A stretch of 64,000 bases of DNA. Origin: Helicobacter marmotae (GTDB taxonomy: Bacteria; Campylobacterota; Campylobacteria; Campylobacterales; Helicobacteraceae). The translations under genes were made by a program, and so were the position numbers. The notes beneath the pieces were generated by a model. That model saw only the letters and a list, made by a program, of their open reading frames with translations. It had not been told where the DNA came from and searched no databases. Positions 17,890-27,016 of the stretch are shown here, in pieces (the first letter of the stretch is position 1; the number at the start of each line of letters is the position of its first letter). The DNA lies in the NCBI RefSeq assembly GCF_003364255.1, contig NZ_NXLR01000008.1, positions 18,029-82,028 of the forward strand, read 5' to 3'.

Positions 17890-18415
17890 GCTTTTAATCA
17901 ATAAAACAAAAGACGCTATGGATGTATGTGCTACACATATTGATAATAAGCTATGGAAGCTTGGTATGTCTTCTGTTGCGATTAAAAATGTATTTTTCAA
18001 ACATAATATCAATAGCCCATTTTGTGCGATGACATTTTTAGGGAATCACACAAAAATGCTTGATAAAGGCAAATTGCGTGAAAATGAGTATGCTATATAT
18101 CAATACTATCATCGCTATATTGCCAAAAACACAAAAGATTTTTTGATTTTTACAGATAATCCAACTTTTGGCTTGGAGCTTAAGATTAAAATTATGTCAG
18201 CAAGCAAGTTTTATAATGTAGTGATTTTCCATAAGGAAATTGAATATTTTAGTGCGGTTAATCGCCAGACTTTTGAGCTTATCTATATTGATTCAGAATT
18301 GCGCTTTAATACGCCCGCTTCAATCATCAAGGCAGGTAAGGAATCAAAACGGAATAAAAATACAAATTTTGCTATTTTGTCTTTGGCGCAAATTAAGACC
18401 TTTGAGTTTAAATGA
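17882..18415 (+). CDS. Unknown protein, or C-terminal half of a frameshifted gene
   Basis: A 177-residue protein (start MYELLINKTKDAMDV) with no recognised domain. It contains KLGMSSVAIKNVFFKH and a mixed alpha/beta C-terminal half (FLIFTDNPTFGLELKIKI, then FELIYIDSELRF). The ATG at 17882 overlaps the end of the upstream ORF by 8 bases and lacks a well-placed ribosome-binding site (AAGG about 15 bases away). A TTG at 17861 is the only in-frame alternative. The poor start and the A8 tract make a fused protein of about 493 residues a serious possibility. The 3' end overlaps the ABC-F start codon by 4 bases (ATGA), implying translational coupling. Confidence 0.5.
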   Translation: MYELLINKTKDAMDVCATHIDNKLWKLGMSSVAIKNVFFKHNINSPFCAMTFLGNHTKMLDKGKLRENEYAIYQYYHRYIAKNTKDFLIFTDNPTFGLELKIKIMSASKFYNVVIFHKEIEYFSAVNRQTFELIYIDSELRFNTPASIIKAGKESKRNKNTNFAILSLAQIKTFEFK

Positions 18416-20373
18416 AACTTTTATCCTTACAAGATGTAAGCAAGCAATATGACCATAAAGTGATTTTAAATCACATTTCCCTCCATATCTCTCAACAAGA
18501 GAGAATCGCCCTTATTGGTCAAAATGGCTCGGGCAAATCTACTCTTTTAGGCATTATGTTAGGGGAGTTACAAAGTGATAGCGGGCAACGTATAGGGGTG
18601 AGAAATTTAAAGATTCTCTCTCTTCCCCAAAAACCTCTTTTTAACCCCAATGCAAGTGTGAAAGACGTGCTTATAGAAAGTATGGGTGAAATTAGGATTG
18701 CGCATAATCGTTTAGAATCCTTGCATGAGGACATGGCTAAAGATTGTGTGAGTAAAGAAATTATTGAGGAATATGAACGTTTGAGTGCCTATCTCACCGC
18801 ATATAAAGTTTGGGATTTGGAGGCATTGGTTGAAGAGATTTTAGTGCATTTTGAGCTTGGTGCATTTGAGCATAGATTGGTAAATTCCTTAAGTGGTGGG
18901 GAGCAGAAGCGAGTGGCTTTAGCAAGTCTGCTTTTGCAGCCTTGTGATATTTTATTACTTGATGAGCCTACCAATCACCTTGATGTGCAAATGGTGCAAT
19001 TTTTAGAAAACTTTATTGTAAGGGCGAATGTTACTTTAGTGTTTATTAGCCATGATAGGTATTTTATTGATAATGTCGCAACGCGCATTGTAGAGCTAGA
19101 TAATGGCTTATTAACTAGCTTTGATGGTGGCTATAAAGACTATCTGAGTAAAAAGGCGGAGATTCTAAGAAATATGGATAAAGCGCACCAAAAGCTTCTT
19201 AAGATTCTTAAAACAGAAGAAGAATGGCTAAGACGCGGTGTGAAAGCACGGACTAAGCGAAATGAAGGGCGGAAAAAGAGAATCTTAGCTATGCGTGAGG
19301 AGTCTAGGGCAAATCCAGCTTTAATACGCAAAATGCGCCTTGAGCTAGAGCGAGAGCAAAAAGCTTTTAATCAAACACAAAGTAGCAATAATCAAAAATG
19401 CCTTTTTGAGATTGAGCATTTATCTAAAAGCATAGGTGAGAAATGCCTAATAAGGGATTTTAGCTTAAGAATCTTATCGCGTGAGAAGATTGCTATTGTC
19501 GGGCACAATGGCTCAGGGAAAACGAGTTTGCTTAAAATGCTTTTAGGAGAGCAAAAGCCAGATTCGGGGGTGATTAAAGTGGGCGATATAAGCATAGGGT
19601 ATTTTGACCAGCATACAACCATGCTTAAAGATGATAAAGACTTATTGCAAACTTTTTGCCCCAATGGGGGAGAGCATATCAATGTAAGGGGCAAACATTT
19701 GCATGTATATGGGTATTTGAAAAATTTTCTCTTCCCAAAAGCATTGCTTTTTCAAAAAGTGGGTTCTCTTAGTGGTGGAGAGAAAACTAGAGTAGCCTTG
19801 GCTTTGCTTTTCACAAAGGAAGTTGATGTGCTCCTCCTTGATGAGCCTACTAATGATTTGGATATACAAACAATTAATATTATTGAGGAGTATCTTTTAA
19901 GCCTTGGTTGTGCGGTGATTTTTGTAAGCCATGATCGATATTTTGTAGATAAAATCGCGCAAAAACTCCTTATTTTTGAAGGAAATGGCGTAATAAGCCA
20001 GAGCTATCTCTCTTATAGCGAATATTTAGATATTGCTAAAGATTTAGCATATATGAGTGATTTTGAAAACACACAAAAAAGAGAAGAACACCACAATATG
20101 GCAGCCCTAAGTGATATGCCTAAAAAAGCAAATAAAAAGCTAAGCTACCATGAGAGAAGAGCGCTAGATTCCCTCCCTTGCGAGATAGAAAGCTTAGAGC
20201 AGAGGCAAAAAGCCCTCCAAGCACTATTAAGTAATCCTAAAGAATATCAAAAGCAGGATATAAAAGCCCTAGCACAAGAATTGCAAAGTTTAGAATCTGA
20301 GCTAGAAGAGAAAATCACGCAGTATTTATTGCTTGAGGAGAAAAGTGAGGCTTTAAGCCATAAAGCGACATAA
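18412..20373 (+). CDS. ABC-F family ATPase (Uup-like)
   Basis: A 653-residue protein with two ABC domains and no membrane segments, which defines ABC-F. First site: Walker A GQNGSGKST, signature LSGGEQKRVALA, Walker B DILLLDEPTNHLD. Second site: GHNGSGKTS, LSGGEKTRVALA and VLLLDEPTNDLD. The linker between them is highly basic (EEEWLRRGVKARTKRNEGR), and a C-terminal coiled-coil extension (SYHERRALDSLPCEIESLE) matches the Uup subgroup. ABC-F proteins act on ribosomes, in translation and stalling relief; Uup has also been linked to branched DNA and transposon excision. The gene is coupled to the preceding unknown ORF. Confidence 0.88.
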   Translation: MKLLSLQDVSKQYDHKVILNHISLHISQQERIALIGQNGSGKSTLLGIMLGELQSDSGQRIGVRNLKILSLPQKPLFNPNASVKDVLIESMGEIRIAHNRLESLHEDMAKDCVSKEIIEEYERLSAYLTAYKVWDLEALVEEILVHFELGAFEHRLVNSLSGGEQKRVALASLLLQPCDILLLDEPTNHLDVQMVQFLENFIVRANVTLVFISHDRYFIDNVATRIVELDNGLLTSFDGGYKDYLSKKAEILRNMDKAHQKLLKILKTEEEWLRRGVKARTKRNEGRKKRILAMREESRANPALIRKMRLELEREQKAFNQTQSSNNQKCLFEIEHLSKSIGEKCLIRDFSLRILSREKIAIVGHNGSGKTSLLKMLLGEQKPDSGVIKVGDISIGYFDQHTTMLKDDKDLLQTFCPNGGEHINVRGKHLHVYGYLKNFLFPKALLFQKVGSLSGGEKTRVALALLFTKEVDVLLLDEPTNDLDIQTINIIEEYLLSLGCAVIFVSHDRYFVDKIAQKLLIFEGNGVISQSYLSYSEYLDIAKDLAYMSDFENTQKREEHHNMAALSDMPKKANKKLSYHERRALDSLPCEIESLEQRQKALQALLSNPKEYQKQDIKALAQELQSLESELEEKITQYLLLEEKSEALSHKAT

Positions 20374-20401
20374 AGCAAAGGGTTTGTTATAAAACTTTTG
20401 T

Positions 20402-20407
20402 TACAAT
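20402..20407 (+). promoter_or_regulatory. Probable -10 box for ilvE
   Basis: TACAAT after a T-rich stretch (AAACTTTTGT), about 56 bases before the chosen ilvE start at 20463. Confidence 0.45.
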
Positions 20408-20462
20408 CAAAGGCTATTTTGAGAAACCACTATTTTACAATATGAATGGAGGGTATCCTAGA

Positions 20463-21386
20463 ATGAAAGAATCAAAATATATTTGGAAAGATGGCAAGCT
20501 TGTGCCTTGGGCAGAGGCGACAACGCATATCCTTAGCCATACTTTGCACTATGGCAATGCCGTATTTGAGGGCACAAGAGCCTACATGACAAAAAAAGGC
20601 TTGGCTATTTTCCGCTTAAAAGACCATACAAGAAGACTTTTAGATTCTGCCAAGATTGTATGTATTAAATGCCCTTATACACAAGAAGAGTTAGAGTGCG
20701 CACAAGTAGAGCTTTTGAGGGCAAATAAAGATGAATATAAAAGTAATGTATATATTCGCCCTATTATTTATTTAGGCTATGGTGTTATGGGTGTAGCTCA
20801 TATGGCTGCTCCTGTGAATGTAGCTATTGCCTCATGGGAATGGGGTGCGTATCTTGGTGAAGAGGGTATGAATAATGGCATTAAGGTAAAGATAAGCTCT
20901 TTTGTACGCAACCCCGTAAAAGCCACTATGGGTAAAGCAAAGGCAGCTGCAAATTACCTTAACTCACAAATGGCAAAGCATGAGGCAATCTCTTGTGGTT
21001 GCGATGAGGCATTATTACTTGATGATAATGGCTTTGTGGCTGAGGGCACGGGGGAGTGCTTTTTTATCGTTCGTAATGGCAAGCTTATTACACCATCTTA
21101 TGATAATACTTTAGAATCTATCACGCAAGCCACGATTATGGAGCTTGCTAGAGATATGGGTATTCCCATAGAGCAGCGTCGCATTACGCGTGATGAGGTG
21201 TATATTGCTGATGAAGCGTTTTTCACAGGTACGGCAGCAGAAGTTACACCCGTGCGCGAGCTTGATTCTCGTATTATTGGCAATGGTAAGGCTGGAGAAA
21301 TGACAAAGGCATTGCAGAGTGCATTTTTTAAGCTTGTGAATGGAGAAAATCCCAAATACGCACATTATTTAACTTATATTGATTAA
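20463..21386 (+). CDS. ilvE: Branched-chain amino acid aminotransferase
   Basis: A 307-residue fold-type IV PLP enzyme that interconverts Leu, Ile and Val with their 2-oxo acids. Visible motifs: HYGNAVFEGTRAY near the N-terminus, the PLP-lysine region MGKAKAAANYLNS, EALLLDDNGFVAEGTGEC and FFTGTAAEVTPV. I place the start at 20463 because GGAGGG (20448-20453) is nine bases upstream; the ATG at 20442 precedes that site and has no ribosome-binding site of its own. It leads the ilvE-SPFH-hisIE group. Confidence 0.93.
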   Translation: MKESKYIWKDGKLVPWAEATTHILSHTLHYGNAVFEGTRAYMTKKGLAIFRLKDHTRRLLDSAKIVCIKCPYTQEELECAQVELLRANKDEYKSNVYIRPIIYLGYGVMGVAHMAAPVNVAIASWEWGAYLGEEGMNNGIKVKISSFVRNPVKATMGKAKAAANYLNSQMAKHEAISCGCDEALLLDDNGFVAEGTGECFFIVRNGKLITPSYDNTLESITQATIMELARDMGIPIEQRRITRDEVYIADEAFFTGTAAEVTPVRELDSRIIGNGKAGEMTKALQSAFFKLVNGENPKYAHYLTYID

Positions 21387-21395
21387 GGAGATACA

Positions 21396-22487
21396 ATGCC
21401 TATTGATTTAAATGAGCATTTAAAGAAAAAACGTGCCCAAATTGATGAAAAAGCTTCATTAGAGCAGAAAAACAACAATCAAGGGGGTGGCAATAATCGT
21501 CCCAATAACAATAGGAATAATAGAGGCAATAATGGCTTTAATATGGAATCTTTCCCAATGCCTTCTATGCCTAGCGGTAAGACCTTAGGCGTGCTTATTG
21601 TTATTATATTGTTTATTGTGATTTTTATTGCTGCGCGTCCTTTTGTGATTGTGAATGCTGGGGAAGTGGGTATTAAGGTAACTACAGGGAAATATGACCC
21701 TAAGCCGCTTGATCCGGGATTACATTTCTTTGTGCCTATTATTCAAGATGTGATTATTGTAGATACAAAGGTGAGGACTATTAACTTCTCACGCATTGAG
21801 GATATGGGTAATATCGGACGTGAGCAAAGCATTTTACGCAATGATGCTATTAATGTGATGGATACAAGCGGTATGACTATTTCTATAGAGCTTACCGTGC
21901 AATATCAGTTAGAGCGTGAGAAAGTTCCTGCTACGATTGCTGAATATGGCACAGCATGGGAGCAAAAAATCATTAATCCCGTTATTCGTGATGTCGTGCG
22001 GAGTGCGGTTGGGAATTACCCCACAGAGGAGCTACCCACTAAAAGAGACGAGGTAGCAAATCTTATTTATACAGGCTTTAAAAGCAAGCTTGATGCAACG
22101 CCCAATCAACCAGTAAAGCTTGTATCTATCCAATTGCGCGAGATTGTGTTGCCAGAGCAGGTAAAAACGCGTATTGAGGGTGTTGAGCTTGCCAAAAGAG
22201 ATGCCCAAAAAGCAAAAGAAGAAGCAAATGCCTTGCGTGAGAGGGCAAAGGGTAAGGCTGATGCGCTAGAGATTGAGGCAAAAGGGCAAAGTGAAGCTAA
22301 TCGCCTTGTGAATGAAAGCCTCTCACAACGTTTGCTTGAATTACGTCAGATTGAAACGCAAGGTAAATTTAATGAAGCCTTAAAAGAAAATGCGAATGCA
22401 CAAATTTTCTTAACCCCCGGCGGGGCAGTGCCAAATATTTGGGTAGATTCTAAAAGCAAGCAAAAAAGTGCAGTCATAGGGCAATAA
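21396..22487 (+). CDS. SPFH/band-7 (prohibitin-like) membrane protein
   Basis: A 363-residue protein. It has an N-terminal polar region with an Asn/Gly-rich stretch (about residues 27-48), one transmembrane segment (about residues 64-83, GVLIVIILFIVIFIAARPF) and a prohibitin-type SPFH domain (VNAGEVGIKVTTGKY to LREIVLPEQVKTRIE). A charged Ala/Glu/Lys helix follows (about 265-310), then a short tail. Such proteins form large membrane-anchored cages that organise microdomains and often regulate FtsH-type proteolysis. The Asn-rich extension is unusual for the family. It lies between ilvE and hisIE by 9 and 3 bases, without an evident functional link. Confidence 0.85.
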   Translation: MPIDLNEHLKKKRAQIDEKASLEQKNNNQGGGNNRPNNNRNNRGNNGFNMESFPMPSMPSGKTLGVLIVIILFIVIFIAARPFVIVNAGEVGIKVTTGKYDPKPLDPGLHFFVPIIQDVIIVDTKVRTINFSRIEDMGNIGREQSILRNDAINVMDTSGMTISIELTVQYQLEREKVPATIAEYGTAWEQKIINPVIRDVVRSAVGNYPTEELPTKRDEVANLIYTGFKSKLDATPNQPVKLVSIQLREIVLPEQVKTRIEGVELAKRDAQKAKEEANALRERAKGKADALEIEAKGQSEANRLVNESLSQRLLELRQIETQGKFNEALKENANAQIFLTPGGAVPNIWVDSKSKQKSAVIGQ

Positions 22488-22490
22488 TTT

Positions 22491-23177
22491 ATGCAAGATG
22501 TGCTGAGTGCGATTGATTGGGCAAAGAATGGGCTTATCCCCACTATCGCCCAAGACCAAGAGAGTAAGCAGGTGCTAATGCTTGCCTACTCTTCAAAAGA
22601 ATCACTTCAACTTAGCCTACAAACACATATAGCTCACTACTTTTCTCGCTCCAAACAGAGAATCTGGCAAAAAGGCGAGCAAAGCGGACATACACAGCAT
22701 ATTAAAGAAGTATTTTTAGATTGCGATAATGATAGTCTTGTGTTTATGGTGGAGCAAGTCGGCGTGGCGTGCCATACCGGAGAGAAAAGTTGCTTTTTTA
22801 AGCAAATTTCACTTACAGATAATACACTTACAGATAGTCCGCCATTAAAGCATGGCATATATCATATCCTTGATGAGCTTTATCATACTATACAATCTCG
22901 CAAGGGAGGGGATATTAGCCATAGCTATAGTGCCTTGCTTTTAGCAAAGGGAGTAAATACTATAGGGAAGAAAATTATCGAAGAAGCAGGAGAATTATGC
23001 TTTGCGCTTAAAGACAATGAGCAAAAAGCCATTATTTATGAATGTGCAGATTTGCTTTACCATATGCTTGTAGGCTTAGCTTTAGCAAATATCTCTCCTG
23101 AACTTATCTTGCAAGAATTGCAAAGACGCACTCATCAAAGCGGCATAGAAGAGAAAGCCTCCCGTACCTCACCTTAG
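22491..23177 (+). CDS. hisIE: Bifunctional phosphoribosyl-AMP cyclohydrolase / phosphoribosyl-ATP pyrophosphatase
   Basis: A 228-residue fusion catalysing steps 2 and 3 of histidine biosynthesis. The HisI half (1-115) has YFSRSKQRIWQKGE, the metal-site block DCDNDSLVF and VGVACHTGEKSCFF. The HisE half (about 120-215) has the MazG-like IGKKIIEEAGELCFALKD and YECADLLYHMLV. H. pylori lacks the his pathway as I recall, so its presence points to a histidine-prototrophic Helicobacter. No other his gene is in the window, so the pathway is dispersed. It follows the SPFH gene by 3 bases. Confidence 0.95.
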   Translation: MQDVLSAIDWAKNGLIPTIAQDQESKQVLMLAYSSKESLQLSLQTHIAHYFSRSKQRIWQKGEQSGHTQHIKEVFLDCDNDSLVFMVEQVGVACHTGEKSCFFKQISLTDNTLTDSPPLKHGIYHILDELYHTIQSRKGGDISHSYSALLLAKGVNTIGKKIIEEAGELCFALKDNEQKAIIYECADLLYHMLVGLALANISPELILQELQRRTHQSGIEEKASRTSP

Positions 23178-23187
23178 GGCATATAAG

Positions 23188-23766
23188 ATGATTGAGGATT
23201 TTAAAGCACTTCTTATACAAATGCTTTCATATATTTCTTTATATGAGCTTGCCCTGCTTTTAGCACTTTTTTTTGTGTTTATTATGATTTTTACACTTGG
23301 CTTACTTTTAAGGGGGAGGAGATTTATCGCTGAAATATTCTTTTTTCTCTCTGCTGGGGTGATTTGTGCTGCACCCTTTGTCTTGCATTTTGTTATGAAA
23401 AATGTTTTTTATACCACTGAGGTTAATATTACAAGTGCGCATGCTATGCAATACACAAAAGGATTTTTTGTATCAGGTGAGATTACCCATAAGGGTAAAA
23501 TCCCTATTAGTCAATGCTATGTAGCGGTTAATGAGGTGCGCGATGAGAGCGGGAGTAAGATTATGAATGTGATAAACTCCATTTTCCCTAAAAGCTCTTC
23601 AGGGACATTTTTTAATGCCCAGATTGCCCCCGGAGGGCAGCATGAGTTTGCTATTATTGTGCCACATTTTGAGGGAAAAGAACCATTTTTATATAGAATC
23701 TACATTGATTGCTATTTATCAAATCAATTTGCACACAAAATACAAGATAAACATATTACCCACTAA
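23188..23766 (+). CDS. Conserved membrane protein, DUF2393-like
   Basis: A 192-residue protein with two transmembrane segments near the N-terminus (about residues 18-41 and 47-70). The roughly 110-residue soluble domain that follows (TTEVNITSAHAMQYTKGFF, later FNAQIAPGGQHEFAIIVP) is probably periplasmic with a beta-sandwich character. It resembles the Campylobacterota-specific DUF2393 family, also found next to the SPFH gene in H. pylori as I recall. Function unknown; proximity suggests partnership with the SPFH protein. The stop codon lies in a short direct repeat. Confidence 0.6.
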   Translation: MIEDFKALLIQMLSYISLYELALLLALFFVFIMIFTLGLLLRGRRFIAEIFFFLSAGVICAAPFVLHFVMKNVFYTTEVNITSAHAMQYTKGFFVSGEITHKGKIPISQCYVAVNEVRDESGSKIMNVINSIFPKSSSGTFFNAQIAPGGQHEFAIIVPHFEGKEPFLYRIYIDCYLSNQFAHKIQDKHITH

Positions 23767-23787
23767 CTTTAGCCACTAACTTTAGCC
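23762..23787 (+). repeat. Short tandem repeat ACTAACTTTAGCC
   Basis: Two adjacent copies of ACTAACTTTAGCC, followed by a partial third (ACTAGCAC). The first copy contains the TAA stop of the upstream gene. It lies between convergent genes. Confidence 0.6.
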
Positions 23788-23804
23788 ACTAGCACTACGT
23801 TAGT

Positions 23805-24659
23805 CTATAAAAGATAGGCTCTATCTACTTGTGCTAAGATATTTTGAGATATTTTAATATCTTGTGATATTTGCTGTTTTAAGAGAGCTAAGTCATTAAA
23901 TTTTTGATTATCGCGTATTTTGTGGATAAAGTATATACGTGCTTGTATAGATTGTATTTGAGGGATGGCTTTATTAAGGATATGGGTTTCAATACTAAAA
24001 TGTCTATCTGTGCTTAGGCGATGCCCTATAAATGACACACTTGGCATAAGCTCTCCCTCAAGCTCTGTAAAGCTTGCATATACGCCATCTTGTGGGAGTA
24101 CATAGCCTTGTGTTTGTATGTTGATGGTTGGATAGAGTGCTTTTGAGCCAAGATTCTGCCCTGTGATGATTGAACCTTGCACATGGTAGTATCGCCCGAG
24201 CATATCCTTTGCATTATCCATATCTCCATGATGTATAAATTCGCGAATTAAACTTGAATGAACGCCCATTCCATGAATGCAAAATTCTGGCATAATAATA
24301 ATCTTTTTATCAAATAAATGTGCCAAATCGCTTGCATTAAAAGCCCTATCTTTACCAAAGGCAAAATCATATCCCACGACTAACACCTCTAATAATGGGA
24401 ATTTTTCCTTAAGTATTTGCATAAAATACTCCCCACTCCATTGCATAATCTCTTGAAACGCAATAGAAATAATAGGAAATGGACTATAGGGTTCTTTGTT
24501 AGGAGTGAGGGCTGGGTTTTGGCTTTGTATGCATAAAAGCACACTTTGGTTTGGAAGATACTCAAATAACGCCTTATGCGCTAAGTGCATACCATCAAAT
24601 TTGCCTAATGCTAAGCCTTGTATATGCTCATCGCTTGACATAGATAAAAAACTCTTCAT
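23805..24659 (-). CDS. ribF: Riboflavin kinase / FAD synthetase
   Basis: A 284-residue bifunctional enzyme converting riboflavin to FMN and FAD. The nucleotidyl-transfer domain is N-terminal, with GKFDGMHLAH as the HxGH-type motif and VVGYDFAFGKDR. The flavokinase domain follows, with GQNLGSKALYPTINI and GVYAS. The first motif ends LAH rather than GH, a modest deviation. It overlaps tlyA by 32 bases on the minus strand, the same tlyA-ribF order as in H. pylori. Confidence 0.9.
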   Translation of the reverse strand: MKSFLSMSSDEHIQGLALGKFDGMHLAHKALFEYLPNQSVLLCIQSQNPALTPNKEPYSPFPIISIAFQEIMQWSGEYFMQILKEKFPLLEVLVVGYDFAFGKDRAFNASDLAHLFDKKIIIMPEFCIHGMGVHSSLIREFIHHGDMDNAKDMLGRYYHVQGSIITGQNLGSKALYPTINIQTQGYVLPQDGVYASFTELEGELMPSVSFIGHRLSTDRHFSIETHILNKAIPQIQSIQARIYFIHKIRDNQKFNDLALLKQQISQDIKISQNILAQVDRAYLL

Positions 24660-25350
24660 TTCCTTCCTTTCCTAAAAGTGCGCTTTTTTGAGTGTGTATG
24701 ATGTGAAAATCATTTTGCACATATTGGCAAAACTTCTCTAATGCCTTTAGTCCTAGATTCTTATCTTTAAGCACGCCTTTTTTGTCTCTTTTGGCATTTT
24801 TGCCCACTTCAAATTGTGGCTTAAAAAGCCAGATGTATTCCCTGCTTTGAAGTGCCTTAAAACTCTCTAATAATTTGTAGAGCGAGATAAAGCTTACATC
24901 ACACACGACAAGATCAAAGATTCTATCATCTTTAAAGTCCCTTATATCGCACTCTTCAAATACTTCTACACGCTTATCATCGCGGATATGGGCATGAAGT
25001 TGGTTTTTGCCTACGTCAATACACACCACTTGCAATACATTGTGGCTTAAAAGCACTTGAGTGAATCCCCCAGTGCTTGAGCCAATATCACATACCCTTT
25101 TGTGAGTTAAATAGCCCTTTGCCCATATTTGCCTCTCTTCTAGTGTATCAATAAAGCTCCTAAGCTTATAACCCGCCCTCCCAAGGAGTAAGTGCTGTGT
25201 GTCAATTTGTATTGTATCATCATCTTTTAAGAGGGTGGCATTTTTATAAATCACTTTACCATTGAGCTTAACGCAACCTAGCGCGATAGCCTCTTGTGCC
25301 TTTGTGCGAGAAGAGAGGAGTGCAGTGCAGTATTGATCGAGTCGTTGCAT
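24628..25350 (-). CDS. tlyA: TlyA-type rRNA 2'-O-methyltransferase (hemolysin A family)
   Basis: A 240-residue protein with an N-terminal S4 RNA-binding domain (residues 1-60, [20 protein letters not shown]) and an FtsJ-like methyltransferase domain (DIGSSTGGFTQVLL as the SAM site, VCDVSFISLYKLL, WLFKPQFEVG). TlyA methylates 16S and 23S rRNA and affects capreomycin sensitivity; reported haemolytic effects are probably indirect. It sits between a lipoprotein gene (overlap of one base) and ribF. Confidence 0.92.
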   Translation of the reverse strand: MQRLDQYCTALLSSRTKAQEAIALGCVKLNGKVIYKNATLLKDDDTIQIDTQHLLLGRAGYKLRSFIDTLEERQIWAKGYLTHKRVCDIGSSTGGFTQVLLSHNVLQVVCIDVGKNQLHAHIRDDKRVEVFEECDIRDFKDDRIFDLVVCDVSFISLYKLLESFKALQSREYIWLFKPQFEVGKNAKRDKKGVLKDKNLGLKALEKFCQYVQNDFHIIHTQKSALLGKEGNEEFFIYVKR

Positions 25351-25895
25351 TATTTTGTGAGATTGCTTTTTGCTTTTGCATAGCCAAAATCAAAGCTCAT
25401 ATCGCCTATACCTTTGATATGGGCTAGCAATTTTAAACTATCCCTACCCCTTGCTCCCATGTGAGCAAAACTCACTTTATAGACATCATTATAGATAATA
25501 TCTGGTGCAAATTGTGCGAGCTCTTCTTTACTTAGCTTGATAATAGCATTTGCTTGAGTGCTTTTGTAGGTATTGCTTAATGTAAAGCTAAAGAGATTAG
25601 GGCTTAGTGTCTCATCTTTTGCATATACTTCTACTAAAAACACTTCTTCTTTGCCATTTTGCAATAATGTGCTATCAATTTCATTGACATAGCGTACAAT
25701 CATCAGCACACGAGTATGCTCATCTTGTAAAATTTGTGATTTGCGCATAGCTTGTATTTCGCGCTCTTTTTGTGTGTTTTCTTCTTTTGTGCCTTGAGTG
25801 GCTGAAGCTATATGTATGAAGTCTTTTGCATAAAAATCGCTACATCCTTGAACACAAATAATAAGCATTATCAAAAAATATATGAGAATATGCAC
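25350..25895 (-). CDS. Predicted lipoprotein, unknown function
   Basis: A 181-residue protein with an N-terminal hydrophobic segment and a lipobox-like end (LIICVQGC, cysteine at residue 18), so probably lipid-anchored. The mature part has a charged helical stretch (about residues 35-58) and a beta-rich C-terminal domain ([20 protein letters not shown]). H. pylori has an unknown gene at the same position between pyrB and tlyA as I recall. It shares its last base with the tlyA start and is divergent from pyrB. Confidence 0.65.
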   Translation of the reverse strand: MHILIYFLIMLIICVQGCSDFYAKDFIHIASATQGTKEENTQKEREIQAMRKSQILQDEHTRVLMIVRYVNEIDSTLLQNGKEEVFLVEVYAKDETLSPNLFSFTLSNTYKSTQANAIIKLSKEELAQFAPDIIYNDVYKVSFAHMGARGRDSLKLLAHIKGIGDMSFDFGYAKAKSNLTK

Positions 25896-26001
25896 GTCTG
25901 TCCTTGTATCACTTGTCTTGTATGTCTTGCATAGTAGGCTAGCTTATGCAATTTTAGCACAAAGTTGCTACAATACTTTATCTCATCATCAAAGGATTTT
26001 C

Positions 26002-26895
26002 ATGCACACCCCTCGCCATCTTCTCCGCACAAGCGATCTGAGTATTTCTCAAATACAATCTATCCTCCTGCAAGCTCAAACATATAAAGATATGCGCCAT
26101 AGAGAGAATCTTAAAAATAAAACCATTATTACCATTTTTTTTGAAAATTCCACGCGCACGCTTTCTAGCTTTGAGATTGCTGCTAAACGTCTAAGCGCTG
26201 ATGTAGTGCGACTTGATGTGAGTAGAAGCTCTACGACAAAGGGGGAGAGTATGTCTGATACAGCAGCCAATCTCAATGCAATGAAGCCCAATGCCATTAT
26301 TATCCGCCATAAAAATGCAGGGGCAGGATATTATCTAAAATCACAGGTGAGTTGCCCTATTATTAATGCTGGTGATGGCGCACATGCACACCCTACGCAA
26401 GCTATGCTTGATTTGCTTACATTAAAAGAGCACTTTGGCGATAGTTTTAGTAATCTAAAAGGCAAAAAAATTGCCATTATTGGTGATATTAAAAACTCAC
26501 GTGTAGCAAATAGCAATATAGAGCTACTTACGCGCTTTGGTTTAGAAGTCATTTTAGTCGCGCCTCCGCATTTTCTCCCACCTACGACATTGCCTACCAC
26601 TACACATTTGCGCGATATAGCCAAAGAAGTTGATGTTTTTATGAGTTTGCGCACACAAACAGAGAGGCATGATAAGCAAATTTATGGCTCGCTCAAAGAC
26701 TATGCTGCACAATATTGCATTACTGCTGATATTTTAGGAGATAGAGATGTGGTTGTTTTACACCCCGGACCTGTGCATCGCAATATTGATATTGATGATG
26801 AAGTGCTAAGAGATCCGCGATGCAAGGTTTTAGAGCAGGTAACAAATGGTGTATGTGTGCGTATGGCAGTGTTAGAATTTTGCATTTGTGCTTAA
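26002..26895 (+). CDS. pyrB: Aspartate carbamoyltransferase catalytic subunit
   Basis: A 297-residue enzyme for the first committed step of pyrimidine synthesis. The carbamoyl-phosphate loop [13 protein letters not shown] is at about residues 44-56, [11 protein letters not shown] is the HPTQ block, and HPGPVHRN is near the C-terminus. The usual STRTR is STRTL here. The start ATG at 26002 has AAAGGA five bases upstream; the frame is open further upstream to 25882, but that part shows no family similarity and overlaps the divergent gene. No pyrI is adjacent. Confidence 0.93.
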   Translation: MHTPRHLLRTSDLSISQIQSILLQAQTYKDMRHRENLKNKTIITIFFENSTRTLSSFEIAAKRLSADVVRLDVSRSSTTKGESMSDTAANLNAMKPNAIIIRHKNAGAGYYLKSQVSCPIINAGDGAHAHPTQAMLDLLTLKEHFGDSFSNLKGKKIAIIGDIKNSRVANSNIELLTRFGLEVILVAPPHFLPPTTLPTTTHLRDIAKEVDVFMSLRTQTERHDKQIYGSLKDYAAQYCITADILGDRDVVVLHPGPVHRNIDIDDEVLRDPRCKVLEQVTNGVCVRMAVLEFCICA

Positions 26896-26961
26896 AATAT
26901 GAAAAGAGTAGTGTATATTAAGAAAAGATTCCGTTAAGAGAAAAATAAGTTTATAAAATTT

Positions 26962-26980
26962 AAAATACATATTGTATTTT
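26962..26980 (+). promoter_or_regulatory. Perfect AT-rich inverted repeat upstream of Hof-like porin
   Basis: AAAATACA, a TAT centre, then TGTATTTT: 8-base arms, 36 bases before the porin start. The position fits an operator overlapping the promoter. The regulator is unknown; it does not clearly match Fur or NikR boxes. Confidence 0.5.
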
Positions 26981-27016
26981 TAAAAATACGTAAATTTTTA
27001 TCAGAAAGGAAGAAAA

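Noticed and set aside
25882..26001. 40-codon upstream extension of pyrB
   Set aside because: Overlaps the divergent lipoprotein gene, has no family similarity, and the ATG at 26002 has a good ribosome-binding site.
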